Shown here: positions 8,280-17,152 of the stretch, one piece after another
Layout: each line of letters opens with the position of its first letter
Numbering within the stretch: the first letter of the stretch is position 1
From: Deltaproteobacteria bacterium
GTDB taxonomy: Bacteria > SAR324 > XYD2-FULL-50-16
Length of the DNA stretch: 43,545 nt
Direction of reading: 5' to 3'
Assembly: GCA_029881655.1 (NCBI GenBank)
Contig: JAOUME010000007.1
Coordinates: forward strand, 1 to 43,545
Position numbers and translations under genes: made by a program
Notes under the pieces: model-generated
What the model was told of the DNA's origin: nothing
The model's input: the letters and a program-made list of their open reading frames with translations, nothing else
Databases searched by the model: none

Positions 8280-8857
8280 CCCTGACCGTTGATTATCCAG
8301 TCGTGGAGTTTTTCGACCGCCAAAGCTCGATGACTGTGTCGGTTTTTTTCATCTAGACTCATCATGGAAAAGGTTTTTTCACTCCCAAGAGGCTGAAACA
8401 CCGGATCAAAACCGAATCCATCCATACCTTTCGGATCAACGATCTCGCCTTCCACCTCGGCCGTAAACGAAACAACCTTTTTCTCTCTTAATAACCCGAG
8501 GCTTAAAGCGCAAACGGCGGTAGCTTTCTTCTGTTTGCCGTCCAAAAGCCGATAGATCCCACCTGCCCCCAATCGCTCTAAAAACCATTTAACCATCGGC
8601 CCTGGCAGTCCTGATAGGCCCTCTAAAAAAAGGCCCGTATCATCGGTTAAGACAGCGTCCCATTCTGCTCGATCCTCTAGCAATTCCATCGCCTGAACCG
8701 TCTTATGGTTTCCGACTGCTGACAGGTCCATGCTCTGAATTTCGTCTGCCTCCAAAGACCTAAAATCAAATCTTAATTGATCCAATTTCAAAAGCTGTTT
8801 GAGTTCCCTCGCCTTTCCGGAATTTCCCGTAACCATTAAAAGGCTTTTTATTTTCAT
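8276..8857 (-). CDS. rdgB: ITPA/RdgB-like XTP/dITP pyrophosphatase
   Basis: The 193-residue protein has the HAM1/RdgB motifs: T-G-N-S-G-K (10-15), D-D-T-G-L (72-76), F-G-F-D-P (148-152) and S-H-R-A (175-178). The enzyme removes non-canonical purine nucleotides by hydrolysing XTP, ITP or dITP to the monophosphate. The segment around residues 80-105 (G-L-P-G-P-x-x-K-W-F-L-E-R-L, then G-I-Y-R-L-L) resembles human ITPA more than the usual bacterial G-x-P-G-x-x-S-A-R-Y sequence. It lies 32 bases after pckA on the same strand and converges on coaD with a 4-base overlap. The start lacks a clear Shine-Dalgarno sequence. Confidence 0.9.
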   Translation of the reverse strand: MKIKSLLMVTGNSGKARELKQLLKLDQLRFDFRSLEADEIQSMDLSAVGNHKTVQAMELLEDRAEWDAVLTDDTGLFLEGLSGLPGPMVKWFLERLGAGGIYRLLDGKQKKATAVCALSLGLLREKKVVSFTAEVEGEIVDPKGMDGFGFDPVFQPLGSEKTFSMMSLDEKNRHSHRALAVEKLHDWIINGQG

Positions 8858-8889
8858 CGTCTAAAACAGCGAATTCATCTTCTGGTGAT

Positions 8890-10473
8890 TTAGTCGATCT
8901 TGGGACCCGCATCCACCAGTTCAGGCGCGCTTTTTTCGTATTTTTTAAAATTCTGGATAAACATCTCGGCCAGTTTGATGCGCGTTTTATCATACTCCTC
9001 AGGAGTCGACCATGTGTTGCGGGGTCTTAAAAGCCAAGAGTTAACACCTGCCAGGCTCTTGGGTATGCCTGCACGAAAGATGGTTCCCCTTTCCCATTCA
9101 CTATTATTTATTGAACCATCCAAAATGGCCGTGATGATCTTTCTAGTATCCGATAGATGCATACGGTGGCCGATTCCGTAAGGCCCCCCCGTCCAACCAG
9201 TGTTCACAAGATAAGCCATCACTCCATGCTGGTTCATTTTATCCGTCAGTAGTTTGGCATAAACTTCAGGGTTTAAGGTTAAAAACGGCGCTCCAAAACA
9301 AGCCGAAAAGGTCGCTTCTGGCTCGGTGACCCCCCTTTCGGTACCTGCGATTTTAGCGGTGTACCCACTTAAAAAATGATAACTTGCCTGTTCGGGAGAA
9401 AGCCTCATGACCGGCGGCAAAACGCCAAAAGCGTCACAAGTCAAAAATATGATGTTTTTGGGATGGCCAGACTTACTGGGAATTAAGGAATTGGGTATCG
9501 AATGCAAGGGATAGGAAACCCTCGTGTTTTCCGTTTTTGATACATCGTTGTAGTCAACCACCCGGTTTTCATCGTAAACCACGTTTTCCAAAATAGCCTC
9601 GAAACGAATCGCGTTCCAGATATCTGGCTCCTTTTTCGGATCCAATTTGACGCACTTCGCGTAACAACCCCCTTCCAGGTTAAAAATACCGTCATCAGAC
9701 CATCCATGCTCATCGTCCCCGATCAACATCCGGTCAGGATCAGCCGAAAGGGTTGTCTTCCCTGTGCCCGATAGTCCAAAAAACAAAGCGACATCGCCTT
9801 CTTTGCCGACATTGGCTGAGCAATGCATCGACATGACCTTTTGAAGGGGTAAATAGTAGTTCATAACCGAAAAAATCCCTTTCTTCATCTCCCCGCCATA
9901 CTCGGTTCCCCCAATTATAGCCAGTTTCTTTGTCAGGTCGAAAATAATAAAGACTTCGCTGTTTAAACCTAATTCCTTAAATTCTTTTTCAAAATATCCC
10001 GACGCGTTTAAAATCGTAAACTCCGGCGTAAAGCTCTCCAAATCATCCTGTTTAGGCCTGATGAACATATTTCTCACGAAATGGGAATGCCAGGCTTTTT
10101 TGGTAACGATTCTGATCGGCATACGGTATTTTTTCTCTGCACCACAATAACCATCAAAGAGGTATAGATCCGATCCCGACAAGAAATCGACGACCCTTGA
10201 TTGTAGTTTTTCAAAAACCTCCAGCGTGATTTTCGCATTGACCGGTCCCCACCAAAGATTATCTGTTGATTCTTTCTCATCCACAAAAAACTTGTCTTTC
10301 GGTGATCTGCCGGTAAACTTCCCGGTCGATACGATTACCGAGCCATTGGGACCGATAACTCCTTCTTTATTAAATATCTGATGCTCTACTAATTTTTCTA
10401 CCGGGAGGTTGCGATATAACTTACCAAATTTTTTAAAACCCAGTTTTTCCAGACCATAAGTAGCGGTTGACAT
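8890..10473 (-). CDS. pckA: ATP-dependent phosphoenolpyruvate carboxykinase
   Basis: The 527-residue protein has the hallmarks of ATP-type PEPCK: the P-loop G233-L-S-G-T-G-K-T240, the metal-binding I-G-D-D-E-H-G-W just after it (251-258), and the substrate-binding G-R-S-P-K-D (55-60). It converts oxaloacetate and ATP to PEP, CO2 and ADP, the entry step to gluconeogenesis. Its length is close to the 540 residues of the E. coli enzyme. The ATG is preceded by a good Shine-Dalgarno (CAGGAG). It is divergent from the barrel-protein operon across a gap of about 475 bases. Confidence 0.97.
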   Translation of the reverse strand: MSTATYGLEKLGFKKFGKLYRNLPVEKLVEHQIFNKEGVIGPNGSVIVSTGKFTGRSPKDKFFVDEKESTDNLWWGPVNAKITLEVFEKLQSRVVDFLSGSDLYLFDGYCGAEKKYRMPIRIVTKKAWHSHFVRNMFIRPKQDDLESFTPEFTILNASGYFEKEFKELGLNSEVFIIFDLTKKLAIIGGTEYGGEMKKGIFSVMNYYLPLQKVMSMHCSANVGKEGDVALFFGLSGTGKTTLSADPDRMLIGDDEHGWSDDGIFNLEGGCYAKCVKLDPKKEPDIWNAIRFEAILENVVYDENRVVDYNDVSKTENTRVSYPLHSIPNSLIPSKSGHPKNIIFLTCDAFGVLPPVMRLSPEQASYHFLSGYTAKIAGTERGVTEPEATFSACFGAPFLTLNPEVYAKLLTDKMNQHGVMAYLVNTGWTGGPYGIGHRMHLSDTRKIITAILDGSINNSEWERGTIFRAGIPKSLAGVNSWLLRPRNTWSTPEEYDKTRIKLAEMFIQNFKKYEKSAPELVDAGPKID

Positions 10474-10949
10474 TTAAAGGCTCCTGAATCAATTATGAAT
10501 TAAATTGTTAAGTTAGTTTATAATATTTGATTTTTAAAATTTTATCTAGGGATTTGACAACTTATTTTCACGTTAATCACTATCTTGACGGAGATAATGA
10601 TTGTTTAAAGAATTCTAAAAACTGTTATATTCCCACATGCAGTCTTTTTAACTGATTTAATTGTTTTTTTACTCTCTATTATCTACTTGCGTTTGTGCAA
10701 TTCATTTTAATATGTTACTTTAGCATGAGTAAAACGAAACTGAATCATTTTGATAGACTATTTTTGTCTAGGCGGGGTTATTGATTTGTGATTTAACTAA
10801 CTAATTTTGTTGGTTTGATAAGTTTTTATTTAGAAGTGCACCTATTTTGCATGTTAGAGATTATAATGCCTAACAGTTGCAATTTCGTCGAAGAAAGGCA
10901 TCATTGCCAACCTTATATATTTAACATCCGGCTTTTGGGTATAAAAACG
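10474..10949. other. Divergent intergenic region between pckA and the barrel-protein genes
   Basis: This A/T-rich region must hold the promoters for pckA (minus) and for the plus-strand operon. A possible minus-strand promoter for pckA is TAGATA (10543-10548) and TATTAT (10520-10525) with a 17-base spacer; it is a weak match. A TTGACA hexamer lies at 10554-10559 on the plus strand but has no well-placed -10. A 19-codon frame starting at 10725 is not convincing as a gene. The frame open from 10815 into the barrel gene is not a likely N-terminus because a signal peptide starts at 10950. Confidence 0.4.
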
Positions 10950-11894
10950 ATGAAATTTAAAATTATTTTGCTCGGTATTGTGATCTTGGGCTTGTTTTCT
11001 GCCAAGTTATATGCGCAAATCGTAACCCCATCGCTTGATCCCGCCGTCGCGACCGAACTATCAGCCGCAATCAGTTGGCGGTTTGGTTCAACCATCGGTG
11101 TCGAAACAACCCAATTCCAAAAAACCGATGCCGTCTTAAGGAAAACCGACGGTAAAACTGTCAAGACGGAAGATAACCGCTCAAGCGCACTCGTAGCCTA
11201 TCAGCCAACCCATACAACGATCCAACTTTTTATGGTTCCGGCCGAAAAGGATTACGACTGGGATCCAAGCACCGATACCTATCAATCCTTCCAAAGAGCT
11301 TATAACAAAGCAAGCTTAACCGTCAGAGGTAAAAATATTTTTTCCATTGGGGTCGGGGCTAACAATTTCACCATCACTAAAAATTCAATTATCAATCAAG
11401 TCAAATCATATGGAGGCAGTTTTTCCGTCAGGGTTTTTAAAGGGATTTTCATGGGGGCCGGACTTGAAAAGGTCACCGAAACACCGGGCCAGTTAGACCC
11501 GAGAAAATGGGACAAGCAGTATAGCGGTATCGCTTTTATGTACGGAGACCCTTTAAGTTACATGTTTCGGACTGAGCTTTCAGCCAGCAGCTCGAAAGAA
11601 GTCAAAACGGGTCCTACTGAAGATGAGATTCATCCAAAGACTTCTTATACTAACATAGCCGCGGAAGCTTTATTAAAAGGGTATCTTTTGACTTATCAAA
11701 AAACCCTTGAATCGGTTTTCGCCTATAACGAGCAGGGCGATGACAAAAAAAGAGATATGACCCGGTATGGAATCGGGATGAGAGGCTCGAATCTATCCTA
11801 TGGATTTTACTTTTCTGAGGGTGAGGAAAGTATCAATACCATGTCCAGACCGATTCAGAAATATCAACTGACATTTGGCTTCAGTTTTATTTAA
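10950..11894 (+). CDS. Secreted beta-barrel-like outer-membrane protein, paralogue 1
   Basis: From the ATG at 10950 the protein has 314 residues and a clear signal peptide (basic start, hydrophobic core at 5-17, likely cut after L-Y-A22). The mature part begins Q-I-V-T-P-S-L-D-P and then consists of alternating polar/hydrophobic stretches with turns and few long helices, ending in F-G-F-S-F-I, like an outer-membrane barrel. It is a diverged paralogue of the next gene: both share the T-P-S-L-D-P start of the mature chain, a G-x-G-[IL]-E-[KR]-V motif and a later F-R-T-E-[IL]-S motif. The frame is open back to 10815, but only the ATG at 10950 gives a signal peptide. No specific family recognised. 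Confidence 0.7.
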   Translation: MKFKIILLGIVILGLFSAKLYAQIVTPSLDPAVATELSAAISWRFGSTIGVETTQFQKTDAVLRKTDGKTVKTEDNRSSALVAYQPTHTTIQLFMVPAEKDYDWDPSTDTYQSFQRAYNKASLTVRGKNIFSIGVGANNFTITKNSIINQVKSYGGSFSVRVFKGIFMGAGLEKVTETPGQLDPRKWDKQYSGIAFMYGDPLSYMFRTELSASSSKEVKTGPTEDEIHPKTSYTNIAAEALLKGYLLTYQKTLESVFAYNEQGDDKKRDMTRYGIGMRGSNLSYGFYFSEGEESINTMSRPIQKYQLTFGFSFI

Positions 11895-11931
11895 CCGAAA
11901 GTCCAAATCGTCCCAATTATAAGGAAAGACC

Positions 11932-12921
11932 ATGTACTTTTCAAAATTGAAATCCTTTATTTTAATTGCCTTACTTAGCTGTGGATTTTATAGCGGTAGC
12001 GCGTTGGCTCAGGTCATAACGCCTTCACTAGACCCCACCCAACCGATTGCGGCTCCGTCTCCAGCTGGATGGGTCAACAAAATGAGTGCCGGTGTTGGCT
12101 ACACTGAACAAAGCGGAAACCGAGAACTAGGCGGCATTCAGGAATACGAATTCGATACCAAGGGAACCTCGGTGAACTTGGCTGTTTCCTTCAAAAACTT
12201 CTATCTGTCAGCGTCATCCTTTGCATACAACACGGCGACCAAACTCAACATTCCTATTGAAGGACCCTATAACATCAAAGATGCTGGAAGCCAAATTAAT
12301 CTGTCTCTGGTTGGAAACCAGTTTGTTTCCATTGGACTAGGAGCCCGGGTAGCGGAATCGACCGATTATCTATCAGCTCTGATGCCCGAAGCTATCAACA
12401 AAGAGCAGTCCACCCTGGGAAATATCTCAATTTCGGTTAAGGAAATTTTTTTCATTGGTGGGGGTATTGAACGGGTCAAGAGGAGCAACGACTACGAAGT
12501 CCAGGGCCTCTGGAGCAACACTTCGGCCGGAATCGCTCTCAAATTAGGTCAACCTAGCGGAGTTCAGTTTCGAACAGAAATCTCCTCGACAACCTCTCCG
12601 GAAACAGCGAACGCTCCTAAAGGAGCCCTGTTGGAAGCAAAGCACTATAAAACAGCAACGACTCGGTATGCCATGGAGATCATGTTTAGTGGATTGATTT
12701 TTTCAGCGCTGAAAGTCGAAAAATCTACTAACGAACCTTATATTGACCAAATCACACTACAAAACAGCACCACGAATAATGAAGCCAATACCCAAGGAGG
12801 TGTTTTATGGATACCTGAACAAGGTCTGGTTTTAGGTTTTTATTTCAACAACATCTACTTAGAGCGTGATTATAATGACAAACACAGCTCATTTAGAATT
12901 CAGGCCGGCTATGTATTTTAA
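11932..12921 (+). CDS. Secreted beta-barrel-like outer-membrane protein, paralogue 2
   Basis: The 329-residue protein has a signal peptide (hydrophobic core about 9-20, likely cut after A-L-A26) and a mature N-terminus Q-V-I-T-P-S-L-D-P, nearly the same as its upstream neighbour. The body is beta-rich with repeated aromatic-ended strands and the chain ends in A-G-Y-V-F, a C-terminal aromatic residue typical of proteins inserted by the BAM machinery. The start has a good Shine-Dalgarno (AAGGA). The gene follows paralogue 1 by 37 bases, so the two are almost certainly co-transcribed and arose by tandem duplication. Porin, lipid-transport or surface roles are all possible; I do not recognise a known family. 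Confidence 0.7.
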   Translation: MYFSKLKSFILIALLSCGFYSGSALAQVITPSLDPTQPIAAPSPAGWVNKMSAGVGYTEQSGNRELGGIQEYEFDTKGTSVNLAVSFKNFYLSASSFAYNTATKLNIPIEGPYNIKDAGSQINLSLVGNQFVSIGLGARVAESTDYLSALMPEAINKEQSTLGNISISVKEIFFIGGGIERVKRSNDYEVQGLWSNTSAGIALKLGQPSGVQFRTEISSTTSPETANAPKGALLEAKHYKTATTRYAMEIMFSGLIFSALKVEKSTNEPYIDQITLQNSTTNNEANTQGGVLWIPEQGLVLGFYFNNIYLERDYNDKHSSFRIQAGYVF

Positions 12922-12941
12922 TTTTCAGAGGGTATAACATT

Positions 12942-13580
12942 ATGAAGACGGATTGGTTGCCAGAGTTTTCAGAACTCGTCCCTAAATTGCGTTTCATCGA
13001 CCCTCTTGGCGCGTTTTTAACTGGAAACACGGACCCGCAACCAGTGGAATACGGCTTTACTGACCTCGTCAAACTGAGTGGTCATTCATGCCCTACCATT
13101 GCTAGTGCCTACGGTATGGTTCTCGAGGCCATGACCGCTCTTTATACTGAAAGTGAAACTCCCGTCCGTGGGGAAATCAGAGTCATCTGCCCAGGACAAC
13201 CAACCATCGGCGCTAACGGCCCTTTGAGCCAGGCGATCGGATTTTTGACTGGAGCCGCAACCGAAAATGGTTTTAAAGGGTTGGCAGGCAAGTTTAAAAG
13301 ACAAGACCTGCTCGAATTCAACGGCGATGAGACCCATAAAGCGCCTTTCAGTTTTATCAGGCAAGATACAGGGAAAAAAATTCAAATCCGGTTTCATCAC
13401 GACAAAATCCCAGCCTCTCTCCAGCTTGGCGAATTAATGCAGAAATGTCTTTCCAATAACGCCAGTACGCTTGAAGTTAAAGAGTTCGGCAGGCTTTGGC
13501 AGGAAAGGGTTCGTTTCATTTTAGTCGAGGATAATAATCGAAAAGCCCTCTTTGAAATCCTAAATGGGTCATCAAGGTAA
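12942..13580 (+). CDS. FmdE-domain protein
   Basis: The 212-residue protein contains the FmdE (formylmethanofuran dehydrogenase subunit E) type domain, recognised by G-H48-S-C50-P followed by the A-x-x-Y-G-M helix, and a downstream region of C-P-G-Q-P-T-I-G-A-N-G-P. The His and Cys of this motif are the probable metal ligands in family members. It has no C-terminal zinc ribbon of the kind found in some FmdE proteins. Free-standing FmdE-domain proteins occur in many bacteria without methanofuran chemistry and their role is mostly unknown. An AGAGGG sequence before the ATG supports the start. It lies 20 bases after the second barrel gene. Confidence 0.75.
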   Translation: MKTDWLPEFSELVPKLRFIDPLGAFLTGNTDPQPVEYGFTDLVKLSGHSCPTIASAYGMVLEAMTALYTESETPVRGEIRVICPGQPTIGANGPLSQAIGFLTGAATENGFKGLAGKFKRQDLLEFNGDETHKAPFSFIRQDTGKKIQIRFHHDKIPASLQLGELMQKCLSNNASTLEVKEFGRLWQERVRFILVEDNNRKALFEILNGSSR

Positions 13581-13596
13581 CAAATAATTTATATCC

Positions 13597-13758
13597 TTGG
13601 CATTCCCCACCCGTCATCTATCTGTTTTGGATAATTTCCATTTTCCGGTTGAAAAAATTACAGCAGAAAAGCAGAATAAAAAACCACTCTTTTTTGAAGC
13701 CGATAGTTTCGGCAGTCTTACTTTAACAAACCCTTTCATCCACAACTTATTAACATGA
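13597..13758 (+). CDS. Possible small ORF coupled to purC (non-ATG start)
   Basis: The gap between the FmdE gene and purC carries an open frame whose TGA (13756-13758) overlaps the purC ATG as ATGA, a layout typical of translational coupling. From a TTG at 13597 it would encode 53 residues, containing L-F-F-E-A-D-S-F-G-S-L-T and a hydrophobic tail, and it reads like protein. There is no ATG and no Shine-Dalgarno sequence, so the start is uncertain. It may be a real small gene, the remnant of one, or a chance open frame. Confidence 0.25.
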   Translation: MAFPTRHLSVLDNFHFPVEKITAEKQNKKPLFFEADSFGSLTLTNPFIHNLLT

Positions 13759-14639
13759 ACCCCATAGAAAAACAGCTGATCTGTCCTAAACTTAAACTTT
13801 TTCTCAAGGGCAAAGTCAGAGAGGTTTACGATTTTGACGACAAGCTCCTTATTGTCGCGACCGATCAAATATCGGCCTTCGATGTCGTTTTGCCGAGCGT
13901 CATCAAGGGGAAAGGCGAAATCCTCAATAAAATATCCAACTTCTGGTTCGGTCACTTTTCAAAAACGGTGAAAAACCACCTCATTTCCACTGATGTTAAA
14001 AACTTTCCATCCGAATGCCAAGAATACAAGACCCAGCTAGAAGGCAGATCAGTTCTGGTTTTGAAGACCCAAATGGTTCAATTCGAGTCGATCGTTCGAG
14101 GTTATCTGTCCGGTTCGGGATACAAGGATTATTTAAAGACCGGCGCGGTCTGCGGAATCGAGTTGCCCAAGGGTCTTTTAGATTCGGCTAAGTTGGAAAA
14201 ACCCATTTTTACCCCTTCCACCAAGGCCCATCAAGGTCATGATATCAATATTTCAGAAAAGGAACTAAAAACTCAAGTTGATTCGGGTTTGGTCGATAAA
14301 ATCAAAAACGTATCCCTTGATATCTATTCAAAAGCTCATAAATTCGCTCTAGGAAAAGGCATTATCATCGCTGATACCAAGTTTGAATTCGGAATTTTAA
14401 ACGGTGAGATTATTCTAATCGATGAGATTTTGACCCCGGATTCATCCCGTTTTTGGCCGGCGGATGAATATGTCCCGGGTAAAACTCAAAACAGCTTCGA
14501 CAAACAGATCATCCGTAATTACTTAGAGGGGCTTAACTGGGATAAAAAATACCCCGGACCAGCCTTACCCCAGGAGGTCATCGACAAGACAATCGTCAGA
14601 TACAGTGAGCTTTACAACAAAATTGTCGAACCTGCTTGA
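13755..14639 (+). CDS. purC: SAICAR synthetase (long form)
   Basis: The 294-residue protein matches the long form of phosphoribosylaminoimidazole-succinocarboxamide synthase, as in yeast Ade1, rather than the roughly 237-residue E. coli type. Motifs are K-G-K-V-R-E (18-23), A-T-D-Q-I-S-A-F-D (35-43), E-S-I-V-R-G-Y-L-S-G-S-G (111-122), F-T-P-S-T-K-A (152-158) and D-E-I-L-T-P-D-S-S-R-F near 225. It joins CAIR and aspartate using ATP in purine synthesis. No Shine-Dalgarno sequence precedes the ATG; initiation may depend on the overlapping upstream frame. pyrE follows after 11 bases, so purine and pyrimidine genes are paired. Confidence 0.95.
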   Translation: MNPIEKQLICPKLKLFLKGKVREVYDFDDKLLIVATDQISAFDVVLPSVIKGKGEILNKISNFWFGHFSKTVKNHLISTDVKNFPSECQEYKTQLEGRSVLVLKTQMVQFESIVRGYLSGSGYKDYLKTGAVCGIELPKGLLDSAKLEKPIFTPSTKAHQGHDINISEKELKTQVDSGLVDKIKNVSLDIYSKAHKFALGKGIIIADTKFEFGILNGEIILIDEILTPDSSRFWPADEYVPGKTQNSFDKQIIRNYLEGLNWDKKYPGPALPQEVIDKTIVRYSELYNKIVEPA

Positions 14640-14650
14640 AATAAATTGAA

Positions 14651-15256
14651 ATGAAAGATAAAATAATAGATGAACTTATTTCAATCCATGCAATAAAATT
14701 TGGAGATTTTACCTTAAAGTCGGGTATTCAGTCCCCCATTTACATCGACTTGAGAATTTTGGTGAGTTACCCAAGGCTCATGTCTGATTTGGCGCAAATT
14801 TTTTTTGAACTTTCTGAGAAAATCGAATTTGATCTCGTTTCGGGAATACCCTATACCGCTTTGCCGATAGCCACCCTCTTCAGCCAGTTATGTGCCCTGC
14901 CAATGATCTATTGCCGCAAGGAAAAAAAGAGCTACGGTACGGCCAGACAAATAGAGGGAATTTTTCAGCCAGGCGAGCAGGTTTTGATTATCGACGATCT
15001 CATCACCAATGGCCAGTCCAAAATAGAGACCCTGGAGCCATTTAAAGAAGCGGGTTTAATTGTTAAGGACGTGCTTGTCTTAATTGACCGTAAGCAAGGT
15101 GGTGAGGAACTTTTAGGACAAATGGGAATTCGGCTTCATTCTTTTTTGAGTGTATATGAAATTTTGGACCGCGTTTATCAACAAAATATAATCGACCATA
15201 ATAAATACTCTCAAGTTTTAATATTTTTGAAAAACTCGACGAAACAGACTCACTGA
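14651..15256 (+). CDS. pyrE: Orotate phosphoribosyltransferase
   Basis: The 201-residue protein shows the PyrE features: F-T-L-K-S-G (20-25) and Y-I-D-L-R (31-35) at the N-terminus, the catalytic-loop segment R-K-E-K-K-S-Y-G (89-96) and the PRPP-binding V-L-I-I-D-D-L-I-T-N-G (111-121). It converts orotate and PRPP to OMP. The closest look is to the OPRT domain of the OPRT/UMP synthase group, but no OMP decarboxylase domain is fused. The start follows an A/T-rich leader. It sits between purC and ftsH in the same direction. Confidence 0.93.
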   Translation: MKDKIIDELISIHAIKFGDFTLKSGIQSPIYIDLRILVSYPRLMSDLAQIFFELSEKIEFDLVSGIPYTALPIATLFSQLCALPMIYCRKEKKSYGTARQIEGIFQPGEQVLIIDDLITNGQSKIETLEPFKEAGLIVKDVLVLIDRKQGGEELLGQMGIRLHSFLSVYEILDRVYQQNIIDHNKYSQVLIFLKNSTKQTH

Positions 15257-15310
15257 ATTTCGGTATCATCAAAAAGATACTACCGGATGAAAGGCCTTTA
15301 GGAGAAACAA

Positions 15311-17152
15311 GTGAACAGCAGATCATTACTGACCGGCCTCGTGCTTCTGGTCTTATTCTTTACCATCGTCAACAGTTTCCAGTGGCAATCTTCCAACGTC
15401 AAAGAAGTCGATTACAGCGATTTTTTACTTTCTCTCGACAAGGGGCAAATCCGCTCAGTTGAAGTCAAGGGGAACCGCATCAAGGGCATCAACAACGCCG
15501 GTATGCCCTTCCATACACAAGGAACCTACGATCCTACCCTGATCCCGAAACTTCGCGCGCACAATGTCAATATCCTGATTGAGTCTGAAGACAACACGCC
15601 TTGGTATCTCGTTTTACTTCTACAATGGGGTCCGCTTTTGCTTTTGATCGGTGTTTGGATTTTCATGATGAAAAAAATGCCCGGTTCGGGAAAAATCATG
15701 TCGATTGGCAAATCAAAAGCCCGTCGTTATGAAGAAGAAACAAAGGATATCACTTTTGCCTGCGTCGCGGGAGTTGAGGAAGCCAAGGAGGAATTAAGCG
15801 AAATCGTCGATTTTCTAAAAGACCCCGCCAAGTTTCAGAAACTGGGTGGTAAAATCCCCAAAGGCGTTATCATGATCGGACCACCGGGCACAGGAAAAAC
15901 CATGCTGGCTAAAGCAGTCGCGGGAGAAGCAGGCGTTCCCTTTTTTAGTATTTCTGGTTCAGACTTCGTCGAGATGTTCGTCGGTGTTGGCGCTAGCCGG
16001 GTGAGAGACCTTTTCGATGAAGGAATCAAAGACGCGCCCTGCATTATCTTCATTGACGAGATCGACGCGGTTGGTAGGCACAGGGGTGCGGGTCTCGGAA
16101 GCGGCCATGACGAAAGGGAACAAACCCTGAACGCCTTGCTGGTTGAAATGGACGGATTCGATGGATCAGAAGGGGTTATCACCATCGCCGCAACCAACCG
16201 TCAGGATATCTTAGATCCAGCGTTGATGAGGCCAGGCCGTTTCGATCGGCAGGTTTATGTCGGACTTCCCGATATCCGAGGCAGAAAACAGATCGTTGAG
16301 GTTCACAGCAAGAATATCGTTCTTTCAAAAAATACGCCCTTAGATAGTATCGCCAAAGGGACCCCTGGTTTCAGCGGGGCTGAACTGGCCAATCTCGTCA
16401 ACGAAAGCGCGTTGCACGCCGCCAGATTAAATAAAAAAGAAGTGGAACTAGAAGACCTTGAATGGGCTAGAGACAAGATCATGATGGGGGCTGAACGAAG
16501 ATCTCTAATCATGAAGGATGAGGAGAAAAAAGCGACCGCCTACCACGAGGCAGGCCACGCGCTGGTGTCTTCTTACCTCAAAGGCACCGATCCGGTTCAT
16601 AAAATCACTATCATTCCCAGAGGCCGGACTCTCGGCACCACCTCCTTTCTGCCTGAAACGGACCGTTTGAGTATGGACAAAGAGGCTCTCACCAACAAGA
16701 TCACCATCGCCCTCGGTGGTAGAGCCGCCGAGATGCTGATCTATGACGACATTACCACCGGTGTCGAAGGGGACTTGAAGAGCGCGACCGATATCGCCTA
16801 CAAGATGGTGTGCCAATGGGGCATGAGCTCTCAGTTGGGCGCGATGACAATTCCTCAGGGCGATAGTGGCAACTACCTGGCGATGGACTATATGCCTGAG
16901 GAGACGGTCTCGGAGGATATCCAGAAAATCGTGGATCAGGATGTCCAAAGTATCATAGCGGACTGTAACTCCAAAGCCGCCAAAATTCTCATTGATCACA
17001 AAGAGGAGTTGGAAAAATTGGCTGAGCTTCTGATCGAAAAAGAAACGGTCAACCTTGAAGAATTAAACGAAATATTAGGCAGGGAGACACCAAAGGAAAC
17101 TCCCATACCGAGTTTCGGTCCCGATGAGCCTCAAGAAGAGTTTCTATCATGA
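15311..17152 (+). CDS. ftsH: ATP-dependent zinc metalloprotease FtsH
   Basis: The 613-residue protein has the full FtsH architecture: TM1 at about 5-22, a periplasmic domain, TM2 at about 98-120, the AAA+ domain with Walker A G-P-P-G-T-G-K-T (190-197), Walker B I-I-F-I-D-E-I-D (245-252) and the second region of homology ending at R-P-G-R-F-D (307-312), then the M41 protease with zinc site H412-E-A-G-H416. It degrades membrane and regulatory proteins at the inner membrane. The start is GTG, preceded by AGGAG. Its stop overlaps the psd start by four bases. Confidence 0.98.
   Translation: MNSRSLLTGLVLLVLFFTIVNSFQWQSSNVKEVDYSDFLLSLDKGQIRSVEVKGNRIKGINNAGMPFHTQGTYDPTLIPKLRAHNVNILIESEDNTPWYLVLLLQWGPLLLLIGVWIFMMKKMPGSGKIMSIGKSKARRYEEETKDITFACVAGVEEAKEELSEIVDFLKDPAKFQKLGGKIPKGVIMIGPPGTGKTMLAKAVAGEAGVPFFSISGSDFVEMFVGVGASRVRDLFDEGIKDAPCIIFIDEIDAVGRHRGAGLGSGHDEREQTLNALLVEMDGFDGSEGVITIAATNRQDILDPALMRPGRFDRQVYVGLPDIRGRKQIVEVHSKNIVLSKNTPLDSIAKGTPGFSGAELANLVNESALHAARLNKKEVELEDLEWARDKIMMGAERRSLIMKDEEKKATAYHEAGHALVSSYLKGTDPVHKITIIPRGRTLGTTSFLPETDRLSMDKEALTNKITIALGGRAAEMLIYDDITTGVEGDLKSATDIAYKMVCQWGMSSQLGAMTIPQGDSGNYLAMDYMPEETVSEDIQKIVDQDVQSIIADCNSKAAKILIDHKEELEKLAELLIEKETVNLEELNEILGRETPKETPIPSFGPDEPQEEFLS

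Noticed and set aside
10815-10949. N-terminal extension of the first barrel-like protein from a TTG
   Set aside because: It would bury the signal peptide 45 residues inside the protein, and no start signal supports it.
16505-16999. 164-codon minus-strand open frame inside ftsH
   Set aside because: Antisense to the FtsH protease domain, which has intact HEAGH and AAA+ motifs.
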